From assembly GCF_947172395.1 (NCBI RefSeq), contig NC_069087.1, positions 14,961,107 through 15,025,106 on the forward strand: a stretch of 64,000 nucleotides of DNA, read 5' to 3'. The position numbers were made by a program, and so were the translations under genes. Under the pieces are notes generated by a model, which was not told the origin of the DNA, ran no database searches, and saw only the letters and a program-made list of their open reading frames with translations. Positions 22,771-34,677 of this stretch are shown here, one piece after another; the first letter of the stretch is position 1; each line of letters begins with the position of its first letter. This stretch comes from Bicyclus anynana. Its lineage: Eukaryota; Arthropoda; Insecta; Lepidoptera; Nymphalidae.

Positions 22771-22776
22771 ATAACT

Positions 22777-22985
22777 GCCTTGTCAGTCCACGTGGCCTTG
22801 TATCACGAGTTCCGAGGTTCGAGCCCTGGGTTGAGCTTCGAAATACCTACTGAGGTTTTCTTTCTCGCTATATGCAGTGCGAATTCTCAGCCTAGTGTTA
22901 CATTACATCCCCGTGTCTCGGAGAGCTCGTGAAGACGTTGATTCCGGTCATTATCATGTTATAGTAATCGTTAAATAGTCATACA
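22777..22985 (+). mobile_element. SINE-3 copy, tRNA-derived
   Basis: The head has ccgaggttcgagccct (B box) after an A-box-like segment gtcagtccacgtgg. The body shares a ttctcag...gtgttac...ctcggagagc(t/a)c order and a ccggtcatt(a/c)tcat end with 27866 and, more weakly, 42290 and 32095. Confidence 0.65.
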
Positions 22986-23107
22986 TCATCACACTGAACA
23001 AGCTAATCCTTATTAAAGCATCGTGGTGGGCCTATCCCCTTTCGTCTTCAACCGAATCGAATTTAGTTTTAAACTTTTTATTTTTATTAAATAAAATAAA
23101 ATCCGCT

Positions 23108-23224
23108 ATATTGCTATCGACAGGTTATGTGATCAAGATCTGTGATTCCCATGCATTTTTCTAGTTTTCGAGGCGTTTGCGATCGTAGAACGAGAATCGT
23201 CGTGCCCCTTGGCTACAGGGACAG
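23108..23224. mobile_element. MITE-A half element
   Basis: Only one arm: gctatcgacaggttatgtgatc, tctagttttcgaggcgtttg, cgatcgtag, ccccttggctacaggg. The other arm is missing. The sequence 23225-24185 that follows holds nothing I can assign. Confidence 0.7.
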
Positions 23225-24504
23225 TTATTATTTTATTAAAAAAATCACATCCAAATCAGCCCGTCTGTTTGGAAGCTATCATGATAAAAAGTTATATATG
23301 CTTCCTCAAGTTAGGTAACCTGGAAGAGATTGATAAGGTCGCCTTTTGCACTGCATTTTATCCTTAGTTCTAAGATTTAGTATGTTTATATATATGTTTA
23401 TTGCAATAAAGTTATTTAAATAAATAAATAATAAAAAAACACACGGTGTAACAGACGGTAAACTTGTAACTTTTGGGTCGAAGGTTGCGAACAGAATCAC
23501 TTAGGCTCATCACGGTTGAATGGGCATAGTGGTCTCCCTCGGGATACTCCATATTGAATCCATTATGCAGGTTCAAATCATAGACATTACTTTTCTAGCA
23601 AAAGGAAAGTTAAAAGAAACAAAAGAACCTACATAGCTTACAGCTAACCAGTGTTTACCTGGATACTTTCTTTGTACAAGTCTCGAGTAAATTGTTTCTT
23701 GTTGATTGTCTAACTTGTTTCTTTCAAGTTATTTCTATTTTCTATTACAAAGTATTTTGCCTTTTATATTATAACCGCTACAAAGATTTGTTACGGTAAG
23801 TAAAGTACGCCTTGTTATGTTTGTATTTTTAAACAAAGATACATTGGGTCTACTACATAAGTTATAACAGAGAAAAACCTATTATCTTTCTTAGAACTCC
23901 ACGACCACCACGACTTTCAAACGCAACTTGGTGGGTTTCTCTGTCATTACAATGGGTAATTGCGTGATTTATTGACCTTTCCGATTTATAAAAAAAATAA
24001 ATGCTAATTTCCAAAGCAGGTCACTCAGAAAACAAATAAACATTATTTAACCGGCGCAATCCACTGATTTACAATGTTAACAAAACCACACAACCCAACA
24101 AATTAGTTAAAGTGTAGGTTTAACTGTTATAGTTAAATCTACAACACTAATGTAAATGAGGTTACTCATAGCATATACGAGTAGGTAAACTTGTGAAATT
24201 AAGTATCATAAATCTCGCAAACCGCTAGACGTACAAAGATGAAGTTCGGTTAGAAGGTAGTTTATGTTTAGAAGTTGTCCGCTAAGAACGGATTTTGCGA
24301 TAGGGCCGGATTAAGGAGGTTTAAGGGCGGGCGGGTGTCCGCTAGTGTATCATAACAACAAAGTAAATTATTTAATAAATTTAAAAATAATAAATACCAA
24401 GTAGTATGTAGATCATTATCATCATCATATTATATACATACACATGTAATGTGACATCATATAGACATGTGATGTGACATCATATCCACATGTGATCACA
24501 CATG

Positions 24505-24800
24505 TCCACAGTGCATATCTAGCGGCTGCACTGCAGGACATGTATCCTTTTGTAGGGACTTCCAAACCACGATCCGGAGCCGCCTGCGTCCATTGACTTG
24601 TTTGACGTCATCAGTCTACCCTGGTCCAACGATGAACGATACGCTTTCCGGTGCGGGGTCGCCATTCCAGTACCTTAGGACCCCAACGTTCATCGGTTCT
24701 TCGAACTATATTCCCCGATAATTGTCACTTCACTTTCGCGAGTCGTTGAGCTAGACGGTGACTTTGGTTTTTCTACGAATCCGAGCATAGCTCCAATGAA
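24505..24800 (-). mobile_element. RTE-like LINE fragment, decayed
   Basis: The minus strand lines up with the element at 8131: a block for DIAQR-like sequence (ctcaacgactcgcgaaagtg), then gaagaaccgatgaacgttgg, ttccggtgcgg in complement, and the tccaaa...ggacatg end. No usable frame remains. Confidence 0.65.
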
Positions 24801-24856
24801 TCTCTTGAATGAATAGGTAGGTACTTAAGTAGATATCGTATTATATTCGTAATAGA

Positions 24857-25176
24857 CGGAGAGCGAGTGACAGCCAGATCTTCGTCATTTTATAAAAGCT
24901 GAAAGTTTGTCAGCTCATGCTCCATAACCAACTATGGAGTTTGAACCGCAGTGGATTGGCGACTGGGAATATTATTTCTCATATTATGCCGAGTAAAACA
25001 TAAACGATTTATACTTAGACGGTCGAGGGTCTGGATCCTTAAAACCTGCTACCTCCCAAAGCCACCACGGTTCAAACTTCATAATTGGCTACCGTAGTTA
25101 CTTATGGTAGGAGCATGAGCTGACAAACTTACAGCTTTTATAAAATGACGAAGGTCTGGGGTTCACGGGCTCTTAG
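24857..25176. mobile_element. MITE-B, both ends present
   Basis: The left end reads gcgagtgacagccagatctt, attttataaaagctgaaagt, ttgtcagctcatgctcc. The right end carries the complement: ggagcatgagctgacaaact, tacagcttttataaaatgac, aggtctgg. The arms are about 60 to 70 bases. The interior (ttagacggtcgagggtctgg, gccaccacggttcaaac) is also shared in part with 52100-52150 of the larger copy. Confidence 0.75.
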
Positions 25177-25554
25177 GCTAAAAGTATATTTTAAAATGTT
25201 GAACATTTATCGGAATATTATTAAGCATTTTCTATAAACATTCGTTAAAAATATAAGTGGGTAAATATTAATCAATAACGATTCGTATACGAGTGAGTAC
25301 CCAAAGTACTTTACTTAATTGAATAATAACAATAATATGCGTCTACATTTTAGCAAATAACACGACATGTTATAAATAAATTGGGTATAATTTCCCGGCA
25401 GCTAATTTAACGCTAACGTCTCTCATCTCGCGGGGGAACCCCAGCCGTGCGTGATTAAATCCTAAATGAGCTTTTGTGGTTATAAACGATATTGATATTA
25501 AATAACTGATGCTTTAATACTGTAAATACACTTTTCTAAGAATTTTATTACTCG

Positions 25555-26100
25555 TTTTTAGGGTTACGTAATCCACAAGGAACCCTTGTAGTTTCGTCAT
25601 CTCCGTCCGTTCGTCCGCGGTTTAGCGCAGAGACAATTATAAGAATGTTGTAAATTATTAGCATGAATACGTACATTAAAAATGTATACAAAGTCGTAAA
25701 ATAAAATCTTGAAAAATATTTTTTTTTACTCATTTATTTCATAGTGTGGGGTATCGTTGAATAGGTCTTTGAAAGATATGAAGGTTCTTTTATAAATATT
25801 CAATTTAGTTATCCGTTTATAAAATATTAAGCTTTTAAGAGCTAATCTTTGTTAGAGTCAAGTGTCCCTCTCTCTATCGTCCAAACGGTTGTTTAGGGAT
25901 ACGTGAAAAAAATCACGAAAGTAGGATATACAAGGATATATTTAAAGAGTTATAATAGACCAACCTAAAAAAACGTAATTGGATACTAACTCCGTTCTTA
26001 ATAAAAAAGATAAAGTTGACAGTAAGAACTCAGAGTATGTTAAAACTAGAAAGATGAGATTTGGTAAGGGTATATATTTTAATTTACGTCTTTAAAGTTT
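25555..26100 (+). repeat. R5 dispersed repeat, longest copy
   Basis: Starts tagggttacgtaatccacaa and ggaacccttgtagtttcgtc, passes through gtgtggggtatcgttgaata and gtgtccctctctctatcgtc, and ends near aatttacgtctttaaagttt. Parts recur at 8810 and 1660. Non-coding. Confidence 0.6.
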
Positions 26101-26124
26101 CAAAGAAAATAAAAAAATAAAAAA

Positions 26125-26330
26125 ATGTGTGCATTTTAAGAAATCAAATATCAAAACGGTGAAGGAAACACCGTGAGGAAACCTGCATACCAGAGAATTT
26201 TCTTAATTCTCTGTGTGTGTGAAGTGCCAATCCGCATTGGGTCAGCGTGGCGGACTATTGGCCTAACGCCTTTCATTCTCAGAGGAGACTCGAGCTCAGC
26301 AGTGAGCCGAATATGGGTTGACAACGACAA
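26125..26330 (+). mobile_element. SINE-1 fragment, head missing
   Basis: Starts at tgtgtgcattttaagaaatc and runs to the 3' end gggttgacaacgac. The tRNA-like part is absent, consistent with 5' truncation on insertion. Confidence 0.85.
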
Positions 26331-26334
26331 ACTC

Positions 26335-27280
26335 TTTTTGTAACATTTTGTTGTCCCAATAAAACTAACCTGATATCTAATCCTTATGTATAGTTTATGA
26401 TAGGTTCAGGAAAAAGGTTTCGCGAAAATTGGGCAACGATGAATAAAGGGGATAAAACGGATTTATCAGAGGTCAGCTTCCAGAGCTCGGGAGGTGTCTT
26501 GTTAACACAAACGAGGTAAGTATCAGCAGCGAAGAGTCAATGCAAACCGATTCCCGCCGGGTTACCTTTAAAATCCATGCATGTTAATTGTTTTACTGTA
26601 TCTAGAAAGATGATATAGATGAGAAAGTGGAGTTTGTATCACGCTATATGAATTTTCTTTTCGGACTGCTCACCTTCATCTAAATTCCATCCTTCGCTAC
26701 TACCTATCTATTATAACAAAGTATGATATTTATTATAATAGATAGGTAGACAATCACAATTATTTAATAAGCATCTTTTAGGCAACGCATTGCACCATAT
26801 GCCACATCTACACTTACCATCAAGTGCGATCGTGGTCAAGCGCGAGCTTATTCCATAAGGAAAAAAATTACAGGCGGTGCTGCGGCCATGATTTCTCTAT
26901 GCTGAGGAAAATATTAAAAAGTTTTTTACGTTTGTGGATCTGGTCACTGATTACTTGTGGTAGGACGAAACATTACAAACTTTCAGCTTTTTTATAAAGA
27001 CAAAAATCTTATACTCGTAATCACAGGCTGTTAGACCATATACGAGTATAATGATGGATTAGTAGTGTTTAATTTTGGTTAAGTTTTAGTCATATTATAT
27101 CAGTCCTAGAATGATGATTATGATAATATTGTCAAAACTAGCTTCTTACTTTTAATGTATAATACGGGAACTACGCGGATTTTCATTCAGTAACCAGGTT
27201 GGTCTTCATATACTTATACGAGATCTTAGACCATAACTCTTTTAACTATTTTCATCAAACCTTATGTCGCCAAAACCGCT
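26335..27280. other. Mostly unassigned; MITE-B arm near 26940-27030
   Basis: A single MITE-B-like arm is seen (cttgtggtaggacgaaa, caaactttcagctttttta). A 15-base segment, atttattataatagataggtag, repeats the complement of nearby tacctatctattataacaa, forming a small hairpin at about 26702-26749. No exon recognised. Confidence 0.4.
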
Positions 27281-27282
27281 TA

Positions 27283-27592
27283 AACTTAAGCCGCCAGCAT
27301 CCAGCAGCTTCCTGCAACCCACTTGATATCCTCGGTCCACCTAGTGGGGGGTTGACCAACACTGCGCTTTCCGGTGCGGAAAGTCAAAGTCAACACTCAA
27401 TGTCACTCAGCGGGCGATGGAGCGAGCTGTGCTTGGAGTTTCTCTGCGTGATCGACTCAGGAATGAGAAGATCCACAGACGAAACCCAAGTCACTGACAT
27501 AGCTCAGCGGGTCGCGAAGCTGAAGTGGCAATGGGCAGGCATACAGTTCGAACAGTCGATGGACGTTGGGCTCCCAAGGTGCTGGAATTTTC
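27283..27592. mobile_element. RTE-like LINE fragment with inverted 5' part
   Basis: Two pieces of the same RTE C-terminal region lie head to head. 27395-27592 reads forward on the plus strand (DIAQRVAKLKWQWAG, then PRCWNF-type end). 27283-27380 reads on the minus strand (RTGKRSVGQPPTRWTEDIKW). In an intact element the second follows directly after the first. The 136-codon frame on the plus strand joins sense and antisense parts and is not a protein. Confidence 0.8.
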
Positions 27593-27865
27593 ATAATAAC
27601 CAACGTTAATTTACATATTCAATATTAAGGCGAGATACATAACTACCTAGTTACGAGTATTTGAATAATATTATATTGGAAGCCTCGGGGTCAGCTATTA
27701 TATACGAAATTGAAATTCGATAAGGGCCTTATTATCAATTTCAATATGATAAAAAGGCAGAATTGAGAACTCTGACTTACCTCGACCTTTTTCCAGGTAC
27801 GTACAATCGGTGATGTACCCGTATTAAAGAAATTATATTATGTATTAATAATGCTTTTACTACCT

Positions 27866-28065
27866 TGTTGGTTAGGTTTGGATCACGTAGTACAAGGTTC
27901 AAGTCCCGGAGAGGGCGATTAAAAACGCTTTTCTTCCTTCAAACAAATTTTCAGTAAAAATTCTCAGCACGTAGTTGGGAAGTTGGTGGTGTTACAACCT
28001 CGGAGAGCACTTAACTCGTTGGTACCGGCAATAGAAGCTCTGCGATCTTTTAGAATGCCACAACC
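27866..28065 (+). mobile_element. SINE-3 copy
   Basis: The head has acaaggttcaagtcccg as B box. The body includes aaaattctcagcacgtagtt, gggaagttggtggtg and ctcggagagcacttaactcg, close to the copy at 22777 and to 42290 in complement. Stretch 28080-28920 after it shows nothing assignable. Confidence 0.65.
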
Positions 28066-29035
28066 TACAGATATAATATGAACAAGTATTCAAGCCGTAA
28101 CTACGTCGTCACGAGTTACTCAAATACGATTGGTATTAACATTAATTATTAAACAAAGAGGTATTTGTACGAAGTTGTTGCAACAGTGATGGTATAAATA
28201 AGAGGATATTTGATGACTTAAGTCCTTTATTTGGCCGCGTGAACTCCGTCACTCTGCTAGTCGCGTAAGTGATTTTGAGCAATAATGTTTTGTGTTTCAA
28301 TTATTGATCATAAATTGTTTACTATGGGCATGGAGAACATGTTAGGCATTAGGTAAGTGTTATTGTATTCTTAAGGGATACCTTAAACCTACACCCAATC
28401 ACAAGTCCTGTGACCTGCTCGAGGTGTTTCCTCTACCACAAAATGATGGTACAATCACTGTTGCTACCCGTTACATCATACTACACTCCCAAGCCTGAAT
28501 AATTTATGCTAACTGTCATTGCACGGACATAATGTTTCGTCTTCATAGCAGGTAGCTAATATGTCACTGTCAATGTGCAGATTGATTGCGTAATCTTAGA
28601 GTAGATAGCTTTAATTGATGCGTTACCGCATAGGCAAATGGATGTCACTAACATAACAAGGTCTCTGATCTACCTATTACATACTATGAAACAAGGTAGA
28701 TCGTGAGGAAAATTGGCTTGTATGTAACATTATTTTGATAATCCTTTGGGAAAGCTTCGACTAGAATCTCGTTTGTTTGTTGGATAAATTGATCATAATT
28801 TTTTATAACAAACCTGAGTTGCAATCCTAGCTCAGACCATTCTATTTTTTTCAGAATTTAGGCATTTTTCAAAATACACCCCTCCCTCTCCAATTAGTCG
28901 TAGAGAGTTATAAGAAGTGGGTACGAATGTGGCCGAGGATCGAACCAATGATCTCTTATTTTGAGTCATAGGATTTTAAATTAGATTAGGTCTCGTCAAT
29001 GACAGGTAGGGTTGTCGTCTGGTACCTAGTTAAAT

Positions 29036-29108
29036 TCAGCAGTGGCTAGTTACCACCCTACCAGCAAACTTGACGACAAGCGATATTGCGTTCCGATACA
29101 GTAGCAGC
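29036..29108 (+). mobile_element. SINE-2 middle fragment
   Basis: Contains agtggctagttaccacccta and the cgttccgataca block of SINE-2 only; both ends are lost. Confidence 0.6.
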
Positions 29109-29146
29109 GTGGTGGGTCTAGAGTCTAGACTCATTATACGCTCTCT

Positions 29147-29147
29147 A

Positions 29148-29192
<45 letters not shown>
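29147..29192. repeat. (gat)n microsatellite
   Basis: About fourteen perfect gat/atg units. It may mark the decayed tail of a LINE or SINE, since the RTE elements here end in similar short repeats. Confidence 0.95.
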
Positions 29193-29488
29193 GTAATATT
29201 AAGCGAGTATTAATTAGGTTTCAGATCATGCGTAACATATTCGTCATGCAGTGTACGGTAGTTAGGTAACCGTTTGGATAGTCCTCGACCGATATGACCT
29301 AGATTTTCAAAAATTTCATAAAAGTCAAGAGTCGTGTGGTTTAATAGATGAGGAATGAAAATGCAATCTCAGCTTGGAAATTTTGCTGAAGTATCAAGTA
29401 TCAACATCAAAGCTATTACTGGAAATGATAATATTTTTTTAAAGAAATAAAAAATCAATATTGCTTATAGGAATATATTATTGGCAAC

Positions 29489-29596
29489 CTTGGCAAATTC
29501 GTTGATGACTTTTATGATATGCGGGCGACGGGGGGAAAGGACTGCGTGGATGTGAAGTCGTACTTGGGAGTGTTACGCCCGAATTGCCAAGCTATA
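29489..29596. mobile_element. MITE-C copy, internally short
   Basis: The left end is ttggcaaattcgttgatgac, then atgatatgcgggcgacgggg, aggactgcg; the right end is gggagtgttacgcccgaatt, gccaagctata. The ends are complementary over about 15 bases, as in the copies at 38478 and 60591. Confidence 0.7.
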
Positions 29597-29940
29597 TATG
29601 TACGTATTTACCTACTTTTATTTTAGTATTTGTTTTTTATTTTTGTAGTAATTGGTCAAACACCCGTTACATTACCCAGATCCATTTACGTGACAGTTCT
29701 CATACCTGCGTTCGTTAATAATGAACATCGGTGGTCACGTGCGAAGGTATTGTTCCCGCCTCTAATAGAGACTAATGGAATTAGGGATACAGATATATAG
29801 GTACCGAGGAAAACATCTGCTAGGATTCACCTTTTCTTTGTAGGTATACCTACTTATAATCTTATTTATTTATTTATTTGATACACCTATAGTCCTATAG
29901 GCTACAGTTACAGTTATACACAGTACCTACACAGTACCTA

Positions 29941-30153
29941 CATCATCATCATCTCCTTACCCTTATCCCACTTAAGTGGGGTCGGAAAAATATGTCAATC
30001 TTTTCCATTCATCTCTATTACTTGTCAACTCTTCATCCACTCCTTTTACACACACGTCCTCTTTCACACAATCCAACCATCTCTTCTTTGGCCTTCCTCT
30101 CCTTTTATGTCCTTCCACTTGCACATTCAACATTTTTCTAGTAATATGCTACA
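29941..30153 (-). mobile_element. Non-LTR retrotransposon 3' end with C-terminal ORF remnant
   Basis: The minus strand is open from about 30150 to a taa at 29972-29974, reading TRKMLNVQVEGHKRRGRPKK, then RWLDCVKEDVCVKGV and ending SDPT. The RGRPKKRWLDCVKED motif is a hallmark of the last residues of a widespread group of non-LTR reverse transcriptase polyproteins. The 3' end is followed by a (catcat)n run on the plus strand, the usual simple tail. The plus-strand frame here is a shadow. Confidence 0.75.
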
Positions 30154-30213
30154 CAGTACCTACATGTTATAAAAAGAAAATACACAATGATCGTGGACAA
30201 TGTGTCCAGTAAC

Positions 30214-30420
30214 TTACAGGTGTACAGTTGGTATACAGCTTGACAAGAAAAACATTTTAGTATCGACAAAAGAAATGTGGCGAAACTTTGGGCGGAATAA
30301 GTCCACGCTGCCATTTGTGTAAGACAGGTCGTTGTAAACTCGACACAACCGAATTAGTGCCGCATACCTTCCCACATTGGATCTCGCACTATTAACACGA
30401 AACGTTCTTCTCTTCGGACA
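30214..30420 (-). pseudogene. Degraded LINE C-terminus (Jockey/CR1 type)
   Basis: The minus frame contains RRTFRVNSARSNVGRYAALI, then RLCRVYNDL and VDLFRPKFRHIS. The pattern FRV..AR......APINRLCRLYND...DLF is typical of the C-terminus of Jockey-like or CR1-like reverse transcriptase ORFs. The upstream part of the open frame (30421-30546) does not continue the match. No catalytic region. Inactive. Confidence 0.6.
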
Positions 30421-30689
30421 TGTAACTGTCATAACAGACGCAACGAAGAAAAGGAATGCAAAGGTCAGGAGCATTAACCTACCGTTCACAAGCATGTGTA
30501 TAAAAAATACATGTCGGCAACACAGCATGTGCTTGCTGAATGGCACAATTCGGAAGTGTACGTATCTTCTTCTTCATATCTTTATATAGGTACCTATTAA
30601 CGTAATTAGCGGAAGCGGATGTTCTGTTTTTCACAAACCATTCACATTGTTTTTCCGGAATAAAAAGTAGCCTATGTGTTAACACGGAT

Positions 30690-31358
30690 ATTTTATTGGC
30701 TTCATGAATACAGTTAGAACTGTACCTTACTTACAGTTGGATCTGGACATGCAAGCTACGCATTCACGGAAGAAAGTTCAATATTTCCTAGCCCGATCCA
30801 GAACTCGAAGTCTACACCTTGTGATGTAAACCACAGGCAAACCATTGGACTAAAAAGATAAACCGCAGCAGTTACCATTAAAAAAAGACCATAGCTGGGG
30901 TTTCCAGCTAATTTAATGCATAATTTATCCAGAACTTGAACGCTAATTATATTTTAAATTCAAAACAGGTTTCGTATAACTTTGCTCATTAAGGCTTTTT
31001 CTCATGTTCTACTCTGAGCACTTGTTTCTCGTACCGTCTAGAGCAGTGATTCTCAAAGTGTTCGGTATCGACCTTCAGGGGTTGTTAACGACTTGCATAA
31101 AGTCCATGGGAGTGAAAAAATATTGAAGATAAGTGAAATGTGAACCACGTATAATTTAAGTAAGAGTTGATTTTTACTTTCCATGTCTAGAATATTCCAC
31201 TGATTTATTGCATTTACTTAAACGGTATTAAACTACCAAGTATTGATACTGTTTTCTTCACTCATAAACATTACTACTTGAAGATTGTTTTTTCGTTCTA
31301 TACTACTCAGTTTGAAATCAGAAAAAACAATTTATTTGTGCAGAGACTTTAAACTATA
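30690..31358. other. No feature recognised
   Basis: No convincing exon or repeat. Weak R2/R3-like phrases (ccggaataaaaagtagccta at 30655-30674) are present at the left edge. Confidence 0.45.
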
Positions 31359-31360
31359 CG

Positions 31361-31556
31361 GCCCCTGTAGCCAAGTGGCACGTCGATTCTCTTTCTACGA
31401 TCGCTAACGCTACGTAAATTAGAAAAATGTATGGGAATGACATTTGCTATCAAACAGGTCACGTGATCAATATCTGTCATTCCCATACATTTTTCTAGTT
31501 TTCGAAGCGTTTGCGATCGTAGAAAGAAAATCGACTTGCCACTTGGCTGCAGGGGC
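31361..31556. mobile_element. MITE-A, best complete copy
   Basis: 196 bp with outer ends gcccctgtagccaagtggca and, in complement, gcccctgcagccaagtggca. The arms run about 85 bases each, through attctctttctacgatcgc and agaaaaatgtatgggaatga, and meet at a small central segment. This copy defines the borders of the family. Confidence 0.9.
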
Positions 31557-31894
31557 AGAACCAAGAAACATGACAAGTGGGTCTTGTCACCCACTTGTCA
31601 TTTTCGATTGTATGCGTTTGGGGAGCTCTGGCCCACATTTTCGTTATACAAACTACACGATGAGGTTACAAATTAGTGAATACCTTTCTGAAAATCTAAA
31701 TTTCGAAGCTACTCCACCCTTACCCATTGTTGAACATTGCATAATTATTGCTTGAGAAACATTAACAATAGGCAACTGGAGTTGTAAACTCGTTACTAGT
31801 GTAAAACATTGCGTCAACTCTAACTTTTTAACTACTTACTAAGTACGGAATACCTACATATATATTTTAAAAGCGCCAGGCTAAGCTTAAACAC

Positions 31895-32030
31895 ATTAAA
31901 TAGACGTTAAAGGGGCACCCCCAGGGGATCATTTAGCCACTGAGTGTCTAATTTAACCTCTATTTGTGTAAGAATTTGACACTCAGCGGGTGACTGATCC
32001 CATGGGGGTGCCTCTACAATGTCTATGAAT
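31895..32030. repeat. Long imperfect hairpin
   Basis: Outer arms agacgttaaaggggcacccc and, in complement, agacattgtagaggcacccc. The arms continue through ggggatcatttagccac and gagtgtc to a loop of about 20 bases at 31954-31972. It could be a foldback MITE or a source of structured RNA; no second copy was noticed. Confidence 0.7.
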
Positions 32031-32094
32031 TCCACTATAAGCAGTTGACGCGTTAAAGCACCAAACCACATGGGCTGTTTATTGAGTGAGCCTA

Positions 32095-32215
32095 TGTGGT
32101 TTCGGGTGACGAGGTCCTGGACGAAAGGAGATAATCTATCTTTGTCATACTCGAGCCTTTCTTCTAATACTCAGCCCGGAGTGGGAAGTTGGTGGAGCAT
32201 ACTATTTTAAGCGTG
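32095..32215 (+). mobile_element. SINE-3 partial copy
   Basis: Retains gacgaggtcctggacgaaag, aatactcagcccggagtggg and aagttggtggagcata. The head is not clear. Lower confidence than the copies at 22777 and 27866. Confidence 0.45.
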
Positions 32216-32486
32216 TGGTCTTTTTATTTTTCTTCAAGCTTAACTTCTGGAACGGCTGAAAGGGTGATTATAGTGTACTTCAAGAAAGTTTAAACAACAG
32301 TAGAAGCTAGAAAGTTATTAGAATTACAACGTTTTGCCTCGGAAAGCCATCCAGCTATTTATTGTTATAGGTAGTTGTGAAAATAATAATAATTAATTTA
32401 CTTCAGATACACAAGACATTTATAGAATTTATATAATTGTAAGTAGGTAACAGTAATAAAACACAGAAGTTATGTTTGATTTTAAA

Positions 32487-32492
32487 TTTATT
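32487..32492 (-). other. Candidate distal polyadenylation signal for ERK
   Basis: AATAAA on the minus strand, followed on that strand within 30 bases by a tctgtgttttatt stretch, the kind of GU/U-rich element expected downstream of a cleavage site. It lies 9.3 kb past the ERK stop codon, in a region with few repeats. A nearer AATAAA is at 41764-41769. Nothing in the sequence decides which is used. Confidence 0.2.
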
Positions 32493-32499
32493 TTCGTAA

Positions 32500-34660
32500 T
32501 ATTCAACTGTTGACAGATAACAAATGATCTTACAATATCCAATTTGTACATAATGACTTAAGAAAATATGGCAACACTCATATTTTAACAATAAATACGT
32601 TTTGACGTTCTGGTGTTACTCCAATGCGTTATTGAAATGTTACAGTAAGTATCTCGACAAAGAAATTACGAGTAGAATCTTATAACATTTACCTAAGAAT
32701 CCATAACAGTGTTTTTTTTTTTAATATTATTAAATAGAAATGGTTTCTTAACAATAAACACGAGTCAATGCACAAAAAGATGACGTCACAATATATAAGA
32801 TGCAATACAACTACTATTATGCCACAATAATTTTAAATTGTCTTTTTTAATAATAATAATAGGGTGTATCCCTAAAAATACAGATAAAATATTTCGTCAA
32901 GTGACTGAAATGCTTAAACGAGTTTCAAAACTGTACAAACAGGCAAAACTGCAGTCTGTAGACGACATGTAACAGAATACGTTATCACAAAGCGTTAAGT
33001 CAAAAGTTCATTAATAAAATACATATTATTATGATAAAATGGTCGAGAATGATCGGTCATGCACAATTTGATGAAAATTGGAAGTTGCGCGTAAATCTAT
33101 GATGAAACCGCATTACCGGATATTGGTATAGTGAGTTTTTGATCCCTGACGTACAAAATAGGTGTGCAATTAGTAGCTTCTTATCTGATAATGCTAGCCC
33201 ACGGTCCGTCAAGCCGTCATGCACAGTGCGACTAACACACGATGAGTTTTACCGCACCAGCAGCGCTGCAGGCATGTGGGTATATCGGACCATGGGTGGC
33301 TAGCATAACGGACTGATTATGATGTGGTTTTTTCGTTTGAAAGCTGACGTGACGTAGGTACTCCTTACATCAATCAAGATCGGTAGACGCCTTCCTTATA
33401 GTTAAGCCGCCGGACCGTGAGAGTTTTTCTTTAGATCCCAAATTGTTTACCCGGCCTACTTTTATCGAGTTTTCTAATGAAACGAAAATAAAGTACAAGA
33501 TACCTATACCATCCGTGCATGGCTTTAAGAAATTCAAGAAACTAAAAAAAATTCCTTTAACATGTTTCAGACATATTAAAACAAAAGAAACTAGATATGC
33601 AAAGGCTACCATCGCCAATCTATTTTAGTTTTAAAAATCGAACTTTAAATGGGCCATTGCACAAGCCGTCCGCCATTTTCGTTCAGCTTCAGTTGTTTTT
33701 TATTCGACTATGGCAAAGCCAAAAGGTTTTATCTGTACATCCTAAGAACGAAAACTATTATAGACCCCGGCAAGTAACTTGCAGACATCATCAGAAGTTA
33801 TCTGCACAGGTACAATTATAAACATAAGTGTTAACTCCGTGGATACATTAGAGATGTCATATAATTGAAAATTTCATAATCGATTATAATAAAGTTATTG
33901 TGTTGCTATGGTTACTCATTCGTACGTTGCTATCAACCGAAAACGAGTCCAATATATAGGCTGCTAGCTGCTACCTATATTTTGATTCAACTATTAATGA
34001 GTTACACAAAGACGGTATTGACTACAAAATGTAAACGTAGACAAGTAAATATCTTACGTAGACAAGCTGGCTACTATTTGCTTCTCAAATACGAAAAATT
34101 ATATTAGTTTTTACCAATAAAATATTTCGTATACATGTAAATAAATAGAGAATGTTGAATATCTCCGAAAAACTATATACATATTTGGAGTTTGATGATA
34201 TATTATTTATTGTTTGTTTTCCGCCGCTAGAAATATTTAGCTACGTTGAAACTATTTGATTTAGAAACCAATTACGCGAGCCGCGTTCGTCGGCTTTCAA
34301 CAAACATCAAGTCTGCGACGAGTTGTTTAAACTATCCGAAGGCTATAGAACGTAAATAAATTTATTATACGTATTATTTTTGAGAACGAACAAAGTTGGG
34401 AAACATTTGGCAATACGCCATCTAACCCCTGTTGTTAGCAGATATAGGTACAAAGTAAGTTACTAAGAATAAAAATTTGTTTTCGCTTGACATGCGTGGG
34501 ATGCAATGCTCAGGTTCCATAACTTTGATAGTATATTTGAAAACGGTCAAGGCCTTTGGTGTGTAAAGCTCCTAGCGATATCGATAATGCTCTCCAGATT
34601 TCGGCATGTGAAAATTCATCTTACATCTCCGTCATTGATAGATGACCGGACATTACTGAC
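32500..34660. other. Repeat-poor flank of ERK, no coding exon recognised
   Basis: No SINE or LINE noticed. A short inverted pair (aatgctagcccacggtccg at about 33190 and its complement near 33290-33308) encloses about 80 bases. Small frames at 33370-33820 match no family I know. Part of this could belong to a long ERK 3' UTR. Confidence 0.4.
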
Positions 34661-34677
34661 AGCTATATCACTTAGAT

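Noticed and set aside
27199..27609. 136-codon plus-strand frame
   Set aside because: It joins antisense and sense pieces of an RTE fragment across an inversion.
29149..29190. CRISPR-like or other array
   Set aside because: A plain trinucleotide microsatellite without spacers.
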